A stretch of DNA of 64,000 bases. Origin: Siphonodentalium dalli. Lineage: Eukaryota; Mollusca; Scaphopoda; Gadilida; Siphonodentaliidae. The stretch spans positions 43,567,549 through 43,631,548 of the forward strand of contig CP136067.1 of the NCBI GenBank assembly GCA_032622095.1. Reading direction: 5' to 3'. The notes beneath the pieces were generated by a model, which worked only from the letters and a program-made list of their open reading frames with translations, ran no database searches and was not told the origin of the DNA. Below, one piece after another: positions 24,346-37,578 of the stretch (within the stretch, counting starts at the first letter, position 1; each line of letters begins with the position of its first letter). Made by a program: the position numbers and the translations under genes.

Positions 24346-27300
24346 ATGGGTGCTGTGGGTGTTGGGCTGTCTCAATACCCTTAAAACCCACCGAGGAGCC
24401 CAAACTTTGTGCAAACCATTTGCATAGATGCATACCTATCCACAAACAACAAAAGTGTTGGAAGTAGATACATATAATTGGTCATATGGCCCAATTCAAG
24501 TTAAATATACCAATTTAACTTGAATTGTCATGGGTGCTGTGGGTGTTGGACTGTCTCCATACCCTTAAAACCCACTAAGGAGCCCAAACTTTTGCAAATC
24601 TTCTTATACTGATGCAGATATTTCCAAAAACACTAGGAGACCTAGAAGTATATACCTTTACAGGACCCAATTCCAGTTAAATATACCAATTTAACCATTA
24701 AAAAAAACAAATATCCCCCATGAATAGAGCCCAAAATCCCATTCAGGTGCCCAAATATTTTTTTTACCATTGCCTCAAAATATTCTAGAGTGAAATGTGG
24801 AATCATTTACAGAATGGGTATAGTCTGAGAGATGGCTGACTCAGAAATATGTTTTCATAGGCACGGGTGCTGTATGGTTTTATCATGGGTGCTAAGGGTG
24901 TTGGGCTGTCTCAATACCCTTAAAACCCACTGAGGAGCCCAAACTTTGTGCAAACCATTTGCATAGATGCATACCTATCCACAAACAACAAAAGTGTTGG
25001 AAGTAGATACATATAATGGGTCATATGGCCCAATTCAAGTTAAATATACCAATTTAACTTGAATTGTCATGGGTGCTGTGGGTGTTGGGCTGTCTCCATA
25101 CCCTTAAAACCCACTAAGGAGCCCAAAGTTTTGCAAATCTTCTTATACGGATGCAGATATTTCCAAAATCACTAGGAGACCTAGAAGTATATACCTTTAC
25201 AGGACCCAATTCCAGTTAAATATACCAATTTAACCATTAAAAAAAACAAATATCCCCCATGAATAGAGCCCAAAATCCCATTCAGGTGCCCAAATATTTT
25301 TTTCCCATTGCCTCAAAATATTCTAGAGTGAAATGTGGAATCATTTACAGAATGGGTATAGTCTGAGAGATGGCTGACTCAGAAATATGTTTTCATAGGC
25401 ACGGGTGCTGTATGGTTTTATCATGGGTGCTGTGGGTGTTGGGCTGTCTCAATACCCTTAAAACCCACTGAGGAGCCCAAACTTTGTGCAAACCATTTGC
25501 ATAGATGCATACCTATCCACAAACAACAAAAGTGTTGGAAGTAGATACATATAATTGGTCATATGGCCCAATTCAAGTTAAATATACCAATTTAACTTGA
25601 ATTGTCATGGGTGCTGTGGGTGTTGGACTGTCTCCATACCCTTAAAACCCACTAAGGAGCCCAAACTTTTGCAAACCTTCTTATACTGATGCAGATATTT
25701 CCAAAAACACTAGGAGACCTAGAAGTATATACCTTTACAGGACCCAATTCCAGTTAAATATACCAATTTAACCATTAAAAAAAACAAATATCCCCCATGA
25801 ATAGAGCCCAAAATCCCATTCAGGTGCCCAAATATTTTTTTACCATTGCCTCAAAATATTCTAGAGTGAAATGTGGAATCATTTACAGAATGGGTATAGT
25901 CTGAGAGATGGCTGACTCAGAAATATGTTTTCATAGGCACGGGTGCTGTATGGTTTTATCATGGGTGCTGTGGGTGTTGGGCTGTCTCAATACCCTTAAA
26001 ACCCACTGAGGAGCCCAAACTTTGTGCAAACCATTTGCATAGATGCATACCTATCCACAAACAACAAAAGTGTTGGAAGTAGATACATATAATGGGTCAT
26101 ATGGCCCAATTCAAGTTAAATATACCAATTTAACTTGAATTGTCATGGGTGCTGTGGGTGTTGGGCTGTCTCCATACCCTTAAAACCCACTAAGGAGCCC
26201 AAACTTTTGCAAATCTTCTTATACGGATGCAGATATTTCCAAAATCACTAGGAGACCTAGAAGTATATACCTTTACAGGACCCAATTCCAGTTAAATATA
26301 CCAATTTAACCATTAAAAAAAACAAATATCCCCCATGAATAGAGCCCAAAATCCCATTCAGGTGCCCAAATATTTTTTTCCCATTGCCTCAAAATATTCT
26401 AGAGTGAAATGTGGAATCATTTACAGAATGGGTATAGTCTGAGAGATGGCTGACTCAGAAATATGTTTTCATAGGCACGGGTGCTGTATGGTTTTATCAT
26501 GGGTGCTGTGGGTGTTGGGCTGTCTCAATACCCTTAAAACCCACTGAGGAGCCCAAACTTTGTGCAAACCATTTGCATAGATGCATACCTATCCACAAAC
26601 AACAAAAGTGTTGGAAGTAGATACATATAATGGGTCATATGGCCCAATTCAAGTTAAATATACCAATTTAACTTGAATTGTCATGGGTGCTGTGGGTGTT
26701 GGGCTGTCTCCATACCCTTAAAACCCACTAAGGAGCCCAAACTTTTGCAAATCTTCTTATACGGATGCAGATATTTCCAAAATCACTAGGAGACCTAGAA
26801 GTATATACCTTTACAGGACCCAATTCCAGTTAAATATACCAATTTAACCATTAAAAAAACCAAATATCCCCCCTGAATAGAGCCCAAAATCCCATTCAGG
26901 TGCCCAAATATTTTTTTCCCATTGCCTCAAAATATTCTAGAGTGAAATGTGGAATCATTTACAGAATGGGTATAGTCTGAGAGATGGCTGACTCAGAAAT
27001 ATGTTTTCATAGGCACGGGTGCTGTATGGTTTTATCATGGGTGCTGTGGGTGTTGGGCTGTCTCAATACCCTTAAAACCCACTGAGGAGCCCAAACTTTG
27101 TGCAAACCATTTGCATAGATGCATACCTATCCACAAACAACAAAAGTGTTGGAAGTAGATACATATAATGGGTCATATGGCCCAATTCAAGTTAAATATA
27201 CCAATTTAACTTGAATTGTCATGGGTGCTGTGGGTGTTGGGCTGTCTCCATACCCTTAAAACCCACTAAGGAGCCCAAACTTTTGCAAATCTTCTTATAC

Positions 27301-28650
27301 GGATGCAGATATTTCCAAAATCACTAGGAGACCTAGAAGTATATACCTTTACAGGACCCAATTCCAGTTAAATATACCAATTTAACCATTAAAAAAAACA
27401 AATATCCCCCATGAATAGAGCCCAAAATCCCATTCAGGTGCCCAAATATTTGTTTCCCATTGCCTCAAAATATTCTAGAGTGAAATGTGGAATCATTTAC
27501 AGAATGGGTATAGTCTGAGAGATGGCTGACTCAGAAATATGTTTTCATAGGCACGGGTGCTGTATGGTTTTATCATGGGTGCTGTGGGTGTTGGGCTGTC
27601 TCAATACCCTTAAAACCCACTGAGGAGCCCAAACTTTGTGCAAACCATTTGCATAGATGCATACCTATCCACAAACAACAAAAGTGTTGGAAGTAGATAC
27701 ATATAATGGGTCATATGGCCCAATTCAAGTTAAATATACCAATTTAACTTGAATTGTCATGGGTGCTGTGGGTGTTGGGCTGTCTCCATACCCTTAAAAC
27801 CCACTAAGGAGCCCAAACTTTTGCAAATCTTCTTATACGGATGCAGATATTTCCAAAATCACTAGGAGACCTAGAAGTATATACCTTTACAGGACCCAAT
27901 TCCAGTTAAATATACCAATTTAACCATTAAAAAAACCAAATATCCCCCCTGAATAGAGCCCAAAATCCCATTCAGGTGCCCAAATATTTTTTTCCCATTG
28001 CCTCTATATATTCTAGAGTGAAATGTGGAATCATTTACAGAATGGGTATAGTCTGAGAGATGGCTGACTCAGAAATATGTTTTCATAGGCACGGGTGCTG
28101 TATGGTTTTATCATGGGTGCTGTGGGTGTTGGGCTGTCTCAATACCCTTAAAACCCACTGAGGAGCCCAAACTTTGTGCAAACCATTTGCATAGATGCAT
28201 ACCTATCCACAAACAACAAAAGTGTTGGAAGTAGATACATATAATGGGTCATATGGCCCAATTCAAGTTAAATATACCAATTTAACTTGAATTGTCATGG
28301 GTGCTGTGGGTGTTGGGCTGTCTCCATACCCTTAAAACCCACTAAGGAGCCCAAACTTTTGCAAATCTTCTTATACGGATGCAGATATTTCCAAAATCAC
28401 TAGGAAACCTAGAAGTATATACCTTTACAGGACCCAATTCCAGTTAAATATACCAATTTAACCATTAAAAAAACCAAATATCCCCCCTGAATAGAGCCCA
28501 AAATCCCATTCAGGTGCCCAAATATTTTTTTCCCATTGCCTCTATATATTCTAGAGTGAAATGTGGAATCATTTACAGAATGGGTATAGTCTGAGAGATG
28601 GCTGACTCAGAAATATGTTTTCATAGGCACGGGTGCTGTATGGTTTTATC
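24346..28650. repeat. Satellite higher-order block 2 (8 units, 4305 bp)
   Basis: Carries the block markers at the same internal offsets: extra T near 24760, GCTAAGGGTG at 24891, CAAAGTTTTGC at 25124, AAACCTTC near 25672 and ATATTTGTTTCCC at 27446. It is preceded by one distinctive unit (21656-22193) and a 4-unit partial copy (22194-24345) matching the last half of block 1. Confidence 0.9.
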
Positions 28651-31600
28651 ATGGGTGCTGTGGGTGTTGGGCTGTCTCAATACCCTTAAAACCCACCGAG
28701 GAGCCCAAACTTTGTGCAAACCATTTGCATAGATGCATACCTATCCACAAACAACAAAGGTGTTGGAAGTAGATACATATAATTGGTCATATGGCCCAAT
28801 TCAAGTTAAATATACCAATTTAACTTGAATTGTCATGGGTGCTGTGGGTGTTGGACTGTCTCCATACCCTTAAAACCCACTAAGGAGCCCAAACTTTTGC
28901 AAATCTTCTTATACTGATGCAGATATTTCCAAAAACACTAGGAGACCTAGAAGTATATACCTTTACAGGACCCAATTCCAGTTAAATATACCAATTTAAC
29001 CATTAAAAAAAACAAATATCCCCCATGAATAGAGCCCAAAATCCCATTCAGGTGCCCAAATATTTTTTTTACCATTGCCTCAAAATATTCTAGAGTGAAA
29101 TGTGGAATCATTTACAGAATGGGTATAGTCTGAGAGATGGCTGACTCAGAAATATGTTTTCATAGGCACGGGTGCTGTATGGTTTTATCATGGGTGCTAA
29201 GGGTGTTGGGCTGTCTCAATACCCTTAAAACCCACTGAGGAGCCCAAACTTTGTGCAAACCATTTGCATAGATGCATACCTATCCACAAACAACAAAAGT
29301 GTTGGAAGTAGATACATATAATGGGTCATATGGCCCAATTCAAGTTAAATATACCAATTTAACTTGAATTGTCATGGGTGCTGTGGGTGTTGGGCTGTCT
29401 CCATACCCTTAAAACCCACTAAGGAGCCCAAAGTTTTGCAAATCTTCTTATACGGATGCAGATATTTCCAAAATCACTAGGAGACCTAGAAGTATATACC
29501 TTTACAGGACCCAATTCCAGTTAAATATACCAATTTAACCATTAAAAAAAACAAATATCCCCCATGAATAGAGCCCAAAATCCCATTCAGGTGCCCAAAT
29601 ATTTTTTTCCCATTGCCTCAAAATATTCTAGAGTGAAATGTGGAATCATTTACAGAATGGGTATAGTCTGAGAGATGGCTGACTCAGAAATATGTTTTCA
29701 TAGGCACGGGTGCTGTATGGTTTTATCATGGGTGCTGTGGGTGTTGGGCTGTCTCAATACCCTTAAAACCCACTGAGGAGCCCAAACTTTGTGCAAACCA
29801 TTTGCATAGATGCATACCTATCCACAAACAACAAAAGTGTTGGAAGTAGATACATATAATTGGTCATATGGCCCAATTCAAGTTAAATATACCAATTTAA
29901 CTTGAATTGTCATGGGTGCTGTGGGTGTTGGACTGTCTCCATACCCTTAAAACCCACTAAGGAGCCCAAACTTTTGCAAACCTTCTTATACTGATGCAGA
30001 TATTTCCAAAAACACTAGGAGACCTAGAAGTATATACCTTTACAGGACCCAATTCCAGTTAAATATACCAATTTAACCATTAAAAAAAACAAATATCCCC
30101 CATGAATAGAGCCCAAAATCCCATTCAGGTGCCCAAATATTTTTTTACCATTGCCTCAAAATATTCTAGAGTGAAATGTGGAATCATTTACAGAATGGGT
30201 ATAGTCTGAGAGATGGCTGACTCAGAAATATGTTTTCATAGGCACGGGTGCTGTATGGTTTTATCATGGGTGCTGTGGGTGTTGGGCTGTCTCAATACCC
30301 TTAAAACCCACTGAGGAGCCCAAACTTTGTGCAAACCATTTGCATAGATGCATACCTATCCACAAACAACAAAAGTGTTGGAAGTAGATACATATAATGG
30401 GTCATATGGCCCAATTCAAGTTAAATATACCAATTTAACTTGAATTGTCATGGGTGCTGTGGGTGTTGGGCTGTCTCCATACCCTTAAAACCCACTAAGG
30501 AGCCCAAACTTTTGCAAATCTTCTTATACGGATGCAGATATTTCCAAAATCACTAGGAGACCTAGAAGTATATACCTTTACAGGACCCAATTCCAGTTAA
30601 ATATACCAATTTAACCATTAAAAAAAACAAATATCCCCCATGAATAGAGCCCAAAATCCCATTCAGGTGCCCAAATATTTTTTTCCCATTGCCTCAAAAT
30701 ATTCTAGAGTGAAATGTGGAATCATTTACAGAATGGGTATAGTCTGAGAGATGGCTGACTCAGAAATATGTTTTCATAGGCACGGGTGCTGTATGGTTTT
30801 ATCATGGGTGCTGTGGGTGTTGGGCTGTCTCAATACCCTTAAAACCCACTGAGGAGCCCAAACTTTGTGCAAACCATTTGCATAGATGCATACCTATCCA
30901 CAAACAACAAAAGTGTTGGAAGTAGATACATATAATGGGTCATATGGCCCAATTCAAGTTAAATATACCAATTTAACTTGAATTGTCATGGGTGCTGTGG
31001 GTGTTGGGCTGTCTCCATACCCTTAAAACCCACTAAGGAGCCCAAACTTTTGCAAATCTTCTTATACGGATGCAGATATTTCCAAAATCACTAGGAGACC
31101 TAGAAGTATATACCTTTACAGGACCCAATTCCAGTTAAATATACCAATTTAACCATTAAAAAAACCAAATATCCCCCCTGAATAGAGCCCAAAATCCCAT
31201 TCAGGTGCCCAAATATTTTTTTCCCATTGCCTCAAAATATTCTAGAGTGAAATGTGGAATCATTTACAGAATGGGTATAGTCTGAGAGATGGCTGACTCA
31301 GAAATATGTTTTCATAGGCACGGGTGCTGTATGGTTTTATCATGGGTGCTGTGGGTGTTGGGCTGTCTCAATACCCTTAAAACCCACTGAGGAGCCCAAA
31401 CTTTGTGCAAACCATTTGCATAGATGCATACCTATCCACAAACAACAAAAGTGTTGGAAGTAGATACATATAATGGGTCATATGGCCCAATTCAAGTTAA
31501 ATATACCAATTTAACTTGAATTGTCATGGGTGCTGTGGGTGTTGGGCTGTCTCCATACCCTTAAAACCCACTAAGGAGCCCAAACTTTTGCAAATCTTCT

Positions 31601-32955
31601 TATACGGATGCAGATATTTCCAAAATCACTAGGAGACCTAGAAGTATATACCTTTACAGGACCCAATTCCAGTTAAATATACCAATTTAACCATTAAAAA
31701 AAACAAATATCCCCCATGAATAGAGCCCAAAATCCCATTCAGGTGCCCAAATATTTGTTTCCCATTGCCTCAAAATATTCTAGAGTGAAATGTGGAATCA
31801 TTTACAGAATGGGTATAGTCTGAGAGATGGCTGACTCAGAAATATGTTTTCATAGGCACGGGTGCTGTATGGTTTTATCATGGGTGCTGTGGGTGTTGGG
31901 CTGTCTCAATACCCTTAAAACCCACTGAGGAGCCCAAACTTTGTGCAAACCATTTGCATAGATGCATACCTATCCACAAACAACAAAAGTGTTGGAAGTA
32001 GATACATATAATGGGTCATATGGCCCAATTCAAGTTAAATATACCAATTTAACTTGAATTGTCATGGGTGCTGTGGGTGTTGGGCTGTCTCCATACCCTT
32101 AAAACCCACTAAGGAGCCCAAACTTTTGCAAATCTTCTTATACGGATGCAGATATTTCCAAAATCACTAGGAGACCTAGAAGTATATACCTTTACAGGAC
32201 CCAATTCCAGTTAAATATACCAATTTAACCATTAAAAAAACCAAATATCCCCCCTGAATAGAGCCCAAAATCCCATTCAGGTGCCCAAATATTTTTTTCC
32301 CATTGCCTCTATATATTCTAGAGTGAAATGTGGAATCATTTACAGAATGGGTATAGTCTGAGAGATGGCTGACTCAGAAATATGTTTTCATAGGCACGGG
32401 TGCTGTATGGTTTTATCATGGGTGCTGTGGGTGTTGGGCTGTCTCAATACCCTTAAAACCCACTGAGGAGCCCAAACTTTGTGCAAACCATTTGCATAGA
32501 TGCATACCTATCCACAAACAACAAAAGTGTTGGAAGTAGATACATATAATGGGTCATATGGCCCAATTCAAGTTAAATATACCAATTTAACTTGAATTGT
32601 CATGGGTGCTGTGGGTGTTGGGCTGTCTCCATACCCTTAAAACCCACTAAGGAGCCCAAACTTTTGCAAATCTTCTTATACGGATGCAGATATTTCCAAA
32701 ATCACTAGGAGACCTAGAAGTATATACCTTTACAGGACCCAATTCCAGTTAAATATACCAATTTAACCATTAAAAAAACCAAATATCCCCCCTGAATAGA
32801 GCCCAAAATCCCATTCAGGTGCCCAAATATTTTTTTCCCATTGCCTCTATATATTCTAGAGTGAAATGTGGAATCATTTACAGAATGGGTATAGTCTGAG
32901 AGATGGCTGACTCAGAAATATGTTTTCATAGGCACGGGTGCTGTATGGTTTTATC
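28651..32955. repeat. Satellite higher-order block 3 (8 units, 4305 bp)
   Basis: Directly abuts block 2. The same markers appear at 29067, 29196, 29430, 29977 and 31751. A private change is CAAAGGTGTTGG near 28757. The next unit (32956-33493) carries GTGTTGTAAGTAG, AGAGCTCAAAATC and ATATGTTTTTCCC, exactly as does the unit after block 1 (21656-22193), 11300 bp earlier. Confidence 0.9.
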
Positions 32956-33605
32956 ATGGGTGCTGTGGGTGTTGGGCTGTCTCAATACCCTTAAAACCCA
33001 CCGAGGAGCCCAAACTTTGTGCAAACCATTTGCATAGATGCATACCTATCCACAAACAACAAAAGTGTTGTAAGTAGATACATATAATGGGTCATATGGC
33101 CCAATTCAAGTTAAATATACCAATTTAACTTGAATTGTCATGGGTGCTGTGGGTGTTGGGCTGTCTCCATACCCTTAAAACCCACTAAGGAGCCCAAACT
33201 TTTGCAAATCTTCTTATACTGATGCAGATATTTCCAAAATCACTAGGAGACCTAGAAGTATATACCTTTACAGGTCCCAATTCCAGTTAAATATACCAAT
33301 TTAACCATTAAAAAAACCAAATATCCCCCCTGAATAGAGCTCAAAATCCCATTCAGGTGCCCAAATATGTTTTTCCCATTGGCTCTATATATTCTAGAGT
33401 GAAATGTGGAATCATTTACAGAATGGGTATAGTCTGAGAGATGGCTGACTCAGAAATATGTTTTCATAGGCACGGGTGCTGTATGGTTTTATCATGGGTG
33501 CTGTGGGTGTTGGGCAGTCTCCATACCCTTAAAACCCACTGCGGAGCCCAAACTTTATGCAAACTATTTGCATAGATGCATACCTATCCACAAACAACAA
33601 CAACA

Positions 33606-34674
33606 GTGTCTATAGTATAGTATTTGAGGAGCATTGCCATTATGGAATTTATTCTCTCATTTGTCAACTATTTACAGCTTATTTTTTTATATAAATAACT
33701 AAACACCTTATGAGATGTCTGGAAAATAATGATATATTATTGTGACCCATTATAGGTATATAACTGTAAGGAAACACAGATTTATAAAACTTTAGTCATG
33801 TTATCTGAGAGATAGATGTCTTTGTTAGCTATTCTGGTCATTACTGTATACTGTTATTCTGAAATTACGATCTTGCGCCGTTGCGCATGCCCGCCCGGAT
33901 GTTTACATTATTAGCGGTGTTTGTATACAATCGGTTTGTTATGGGTGGGTGGTTGGTCTCCGAGCTCGAGCTTTATGTCTCTCTAAAAAGTTACTTTTCT
34001 GGTGTTTGTTTATATTATGATGGTAAACATAAAGAGCGTTCTTTGTTGGTCAATTCCTGATATGGAACTAATAAAGAGCGTTTATGCCATTTGTGTGTGA
34101 TTAGCCAGTAGCATTCTGCTGTCTTCTGTAACACAACCAGGCTCTTGCTTAGGTAAAACATAGTAGGTCTTTATGATAACATGCTGTTTACGCGATGGTC
34201 ATGGTATATATGAACGAAACTGTATGCGTTTTAATGTTTTTCTGTTTACGGTGATTGGAACAAATATGAATTTTTTCGACAACAAAGGCCTCACGTGCCT
34301 TTAACATGAAGCCCAACGAGTTTGTGACTAAAATTATTGGAATGACAAGTTTGGAGTTTGGGATGATACCCGGGAAGATTTGAATTCGTCGGTTATCTTC
34401 GTTGAGCCAAGTGTGGACCCACCATCTCCTGTCTAGGGACGATTATTCTACTCATATATGAGCAGCATCCCAGCGAGAGAGCTGGCCGTGGCGAATATCA
34501 CATTCCAACATGTCAAGTGACATTATTTTGACTGGCCTAAGAATACCAACACACATCGTGTTCTAATATGTTGCAAACAGCTCATCAATCACGAAAAACG
34601 GCTGTCGTTCATTGATCACTACTAACGCTGATTTGTTGACAGCGGGCAGAAATTAATCCGTTTTGGCAATTTTG
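33606..34674. other. No recognisable gene
   Basis: Unique-looking sequence after the satellite. ATAAAGAGCGTT occurs twice (34028 and 34070), a motif that also marks the dimer at 41.7-42.3 kb. A GAGCTCGAGCT palindrome lies at 33961. No splice-bounded open frame was found. Confidence 0.5.
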
Positions 34675-34722
34675 CAGCTGGAATTTTTGCAGTTTGCAGT
34701 GCAATATTGCCAGCGTTTCATT
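34675..34722. repeat. Short repeat shared with 40741-40786
   Basis: GCAGCTGGAATTTTTGCAGT, TTGCAGTGCAATATTGCCAG and CGTTTCATTCG match the sequence at 40741-40786 almost base for base. It marks the left border of the ~69-bp minisatellite. Confidence 0.7.
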
Positions 34723-34730
34723 CGTTACCA

Positions 34731-35660
34731 GTTTAGCAGCATAGCTCCGCTAGAATTGAGTTTGAAGCTCTCTTTTTTAAAATTTTCATTCTTTAGCAGT
34801 TTAGCAGCATAGTACCGCTATAATGGAGTTTGAAACTCTTGTTTTTTAATATTTTCATTCGTTATCAGTTTAGCAGCATAGTACTGCTAGAATGGAGTTT
34901 GAAACTCTTGTTTTTTAATATTTTCATTCGTTAGCAGTTTAGCAGCATATATATCACCGCTAGAATGGAGTTTGAAACTCTTGTTTTTTAATATTTTCAT
35001 TCGTTAGCAGTTTAGCAGCATATCACCGCTAGAATTCAGTTTGAAACTCTCTTTTTTAATATTTTCATTTATTAGCAGTTTAGCAGGAATCTACCCGTTT
35101 TGCAGACACCTATTGTTCTCGGTAGGTTAGGGTAGAGGTGTGAATAATCCTCTTAATGACTAGTTTAGCAGCATAGCACCTCTATAATTGAGTTTGAAAC
35201 TCTCTTTTTTAATACTTTCATTCGTTAGCAGTTTAGCAGCATAGCACCGCTAGAATTGAGTTTGAAACTCTCTTTTTAAATATATTTTCATTCGTTAGCA
35301 GTTTAGCAGCATAGTACCGCTAGAATCGAGTTTGAAACTCTTGTTTTTTTTTAATATTTTCATTCGTTAGCAGTTTAGCAGCATAGCACCGCTAGAATTG
35401 AGTTTGAAACTCTCTTTTTAAATATATTTTCATTCGTTAGCAGTTTAGCAGCATAGCACCGCTGGAATTCAGTTTGAAACTCTTGTTTTTTAATATTTTC
35501 ATTCGTTAGCAGTTTAGCAGCATAGTACCGCTAGAATCGAGTTTGAAACTCTTGTTTTTTTAATATTTTCATTCGTTAGCAGTTTAGCAGGGATCTTCCC
35601 GTTTTACAGACACCTATTGTTTTCGGTAGGTTAGGGTAGAGGCAGGTAGAGGTGTGAATA
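34731..35660. repeat. ~69-bp minisatellite, left block
   Basis: The unit reads GTTTAGCAGCATAGCACCGC, TAGAATTGAGTTTGAAACTC, TCTTTTTTAATATTTTCATT and CGTTAGCA, at 68-73 bp spacing from 34731. Two copies are interrupted by a different 80-bp tail, CCCGTTTTGCAGACACC with TATTGTTCTCGGTAGG and GGTGTGAATAATCCTC, at 35095 and 35597 (about 500 bp apart), which makes a second-level repeat. Confidence 0.92.
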
Positions 35661-35757
35661 ATCCTCTTAATCTTCCTAGTTGGTTTGATCGGATTCGGTT
35701 TTTTTCTGTTCTTTTGATTATGGGAAATAACGGAGGTTTGGGTTGCATTTATGACTG

Positions 35758-35763
35758 TTTATT
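35758..35763 (-). terminator. AATAAA polyadenylation signal for the exon at 35852-35998
   Basis: TTTATT on the plus strand is AATAAA on the minus strand (context AACTAATAAACAGTC), 89 bp downstream of the stop codon. The spacing suits a short 3' UTR. Confidence 0.45.
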
Positions 35764-35851
35764 AGTTATGGATAATATAAAATTAATGCAAATATTACAA
35801 CACAAAAACATGAGGTACATTAACGAATTATAAACAATGACAACAACATGC

Positions 35852-35998
35852 TCAGTGACCGCATAACTTGGCCATCTCATCCAGGAACTCTACTTCGTCT
35901 ATTTCGCCTGCCAAGTACACTCTCTTGAAATGCCGTCTTGAATTTTCCAAGGCACGATACTTTCTTTTCTGTGGGTTCACTTTGCCTCCCGCACTTAT
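35852..35998 (-). CDS. Terminal coding exon of an unrecognised minus-strand gene
   Basis: On the minus strand an acceptor-like TGTAAGATATTACAG (AG at 35999-36000) is followed by 48 in-frame codons and TGA. The peptide begins ISAGGKVNPQKRKYRALENS and ends EIDEVEFLDEMAKLCGH: a basic first half and an acidic, amphipathic end, unlike the low-complexity translations nearby. The exon starts in phase 0. An AATAAA signal lies 89 bp past the stop, at 35763-35758. The exon lies in the only gap of the ~69-bp minisatellite, so the right block would be in the preceding intron. I do not recognise the family and no upstream exon was identified. It could be a live terminal exon, a fragment of a mobile-element protein, or a pseudogene. 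Coding character is moderately convincing; function is unknown. Confidence 0.5.
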   Translation of the reverse strand: MSAGGKVNPQKRKYRALENSRRHFKRVYLAGEIDEVEFLDEMAKLCGH

Positions 35999-36007
35999 CT
36001 GTAATAT

Positions 36008-36705
36008 CTTACATTCATTGAATGTACCGCTAGAATTGAGTTTGAAACTCTTGTTTTTTAATATTTTCTTTGGTTAGCAGTTTAGCAGCATAGCACCGCT
36101 AGAATCGAGTTTGAAACTCTCTTTTTTAATATTTTCATTCGTTAGCAGTTTAGCAGCATAGCACCGCTAGAATCGAGTTTGAAACTCTCTTTTTTAATAT
36201 TTTCATTCGTTAGCCGTTAGCAGCATAGAACCGCTAGAATCGAGTTTGAAACTCTCTTTTTTAATATTTACTTTGGTTAGCAGTTTAGCAGCATAGCACT
36301 ACTAGAATTGAGTTTGAAACTCTCTTTTTTAATATTTTCATTCCTTAGCAGCATAGCACCGTTAGAATTCAGTTTGAAACTCTCTTTTTTAATATTTTCA
36401 CTCCTTAGCAGTTTATCAACATAGCACCGCTAGAATTCAGTTTGAACAATGTATTTTTCAATTCATTAACAGTCTAGCAATCCTAGAGCCGTTTTAAAAC
36501 TCTTTCATTTTTTCATTCGTTATCAGTTTAGCAGCATAGCACCGCTAGAATTGGTTTTCAAACTCATATTTTATAACTTTTTCATTTATTAGCAGCTTAG
36601 CAGTGCCAGAGCTCAGTTTAAAACTCCATTTTCTTCATTTTTTCATTTATTAGCGGTTCAGCAGCTTAGCCATGCTAGAATACAGTTTGATACTCCCTTT
36701 TCTTG
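36008..36705. repeat. ~69-bp minisatellite, right block
   Basis: About ten more units from ATGTACCGCTAGAATTGAG onward. Fidelity falls to the right: after 36420 the units lose the GCAGCATAG core and read TTCATTAACAGTCTAGCAA or TTATTAGCAGCTTAGCAG. Confidence 0.9.
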
Positions 36706-37578
36706 ATTCAGTTGGACTTAGCAATTAGCCCCTAAAAATATGAGTACCAAAATTTTTTTTGACCACGTTTCTTGCCATATCTACAGAGAACACATACCCG
36801 ATCCCATTCGATCGTACCAAGGACGGTACAGACACGATCAATTATTGTTAGTGGCCTTGTGTTGTTTCGGCCAATTTGGCCGGTTACTTCATGTGACTTT
36901 TTCATCTGACGTGTGTGTCGGATAATTGATCTGGAGGATTTATGTAAATGTTAGCCCAAACTACATTTCCAAGTAACGATGGTTTTGTTGTTTATTTTGA
37001 GGAATAATACCGCGTCAGATGAATTCAGCCCAAATATGTTAACAGTTGTCGTGTCAAACATTCGGCAGTAGGTTAGCGTTATTTAGTATTTGTGGATGTC
37101 ATTTAACATGGGGAAAATAGACTACTGCGCTTGAACGAGCATGTGAATTTGTCGTTTTTAATGTACAGCAACTTGATAATCAATAACAGAGGCATTCTCT
37201 GTCAAATAAGGTCGCTCTATTTACGGTATTAATTGCGGAACTTTCTAAAGTAAACTACGCGTAAACGGATACATACGGTAAATTATAGAATGTGCCGGAA
37301 TCGGCCTAATCGCCCCAGGGCCAACTCGCCCAGTCGACGTGTGTCAATTCGGTACCTACTATAACATGTACCCGAGTCCGATACGGAATAATAGATGTAT
37401 ACGGGTGTTATATAGCGTTTGGTCCGTTGTTTCTCAATGAATATTATTGAAATTTGGTGTATATGTCCGGGCTGGGACATGGAATACAACAACGTTTGAA
37501 TTGTTTTTAAATTTACAAATTTGTTGATTTTATTCAATTTTTTTTCGTTCTGAAAACACACTATAAAGTGTATATATA
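36706..37578. other. No recognisable gene
   Basis: Contains a 92-codon minus-strand frame (37283-37561) and a 61-codon plus-strand frame without domains. GATCCCATTCGATCGTACCA-type and CCAATTTGGCCGG words near 36800-36880 are palindromic fragments of unclear origin. Confidence 0.45.

Larger units (their letters stand above)
9791..33605. repeat. 538-bp satellite array, ~44 tandem copies, 23.8 kb
   Basis: ATAGGCACGG recurs every 538 bp from 9791 to 33466, with only three 1-bp T insertions (near 17765, 24760 and 29067) disturbing the register. Each unit is a diverged dimer. Subunit A (184 bp, first at 9819-10002) and subunit B (354 bp, first at 10003-10356) both start ATGGGTGCTGTGGGTGTTGG and share CATACCCTTAAAACCCACT, GAGCCCAAACTTT and TTAAATATACCAATTTAAC. 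Unit copies are roughly 96-99% alike by eye. No open frame of 60 codons crosses the array, so it is non-coding. It ends inside an A subunit at AACAACAACAACAGTG (about 33605). Confidence 0.97.

Noticed and set aside
9791-33605. G-quadruplex arrays in GGGTGCTGTGGGTGTTGGG
   Set aside because: Only three close G3 tracts per subunit, with the fourth ~20 nt away. Possible but weak, so not called as a feature.
35610-35640. Telomere-like TTAGGG words (GGTTAGGGTAGAGG)
   Set aside because: Only single isolated words within the minisatellite tails, with no tandem run.
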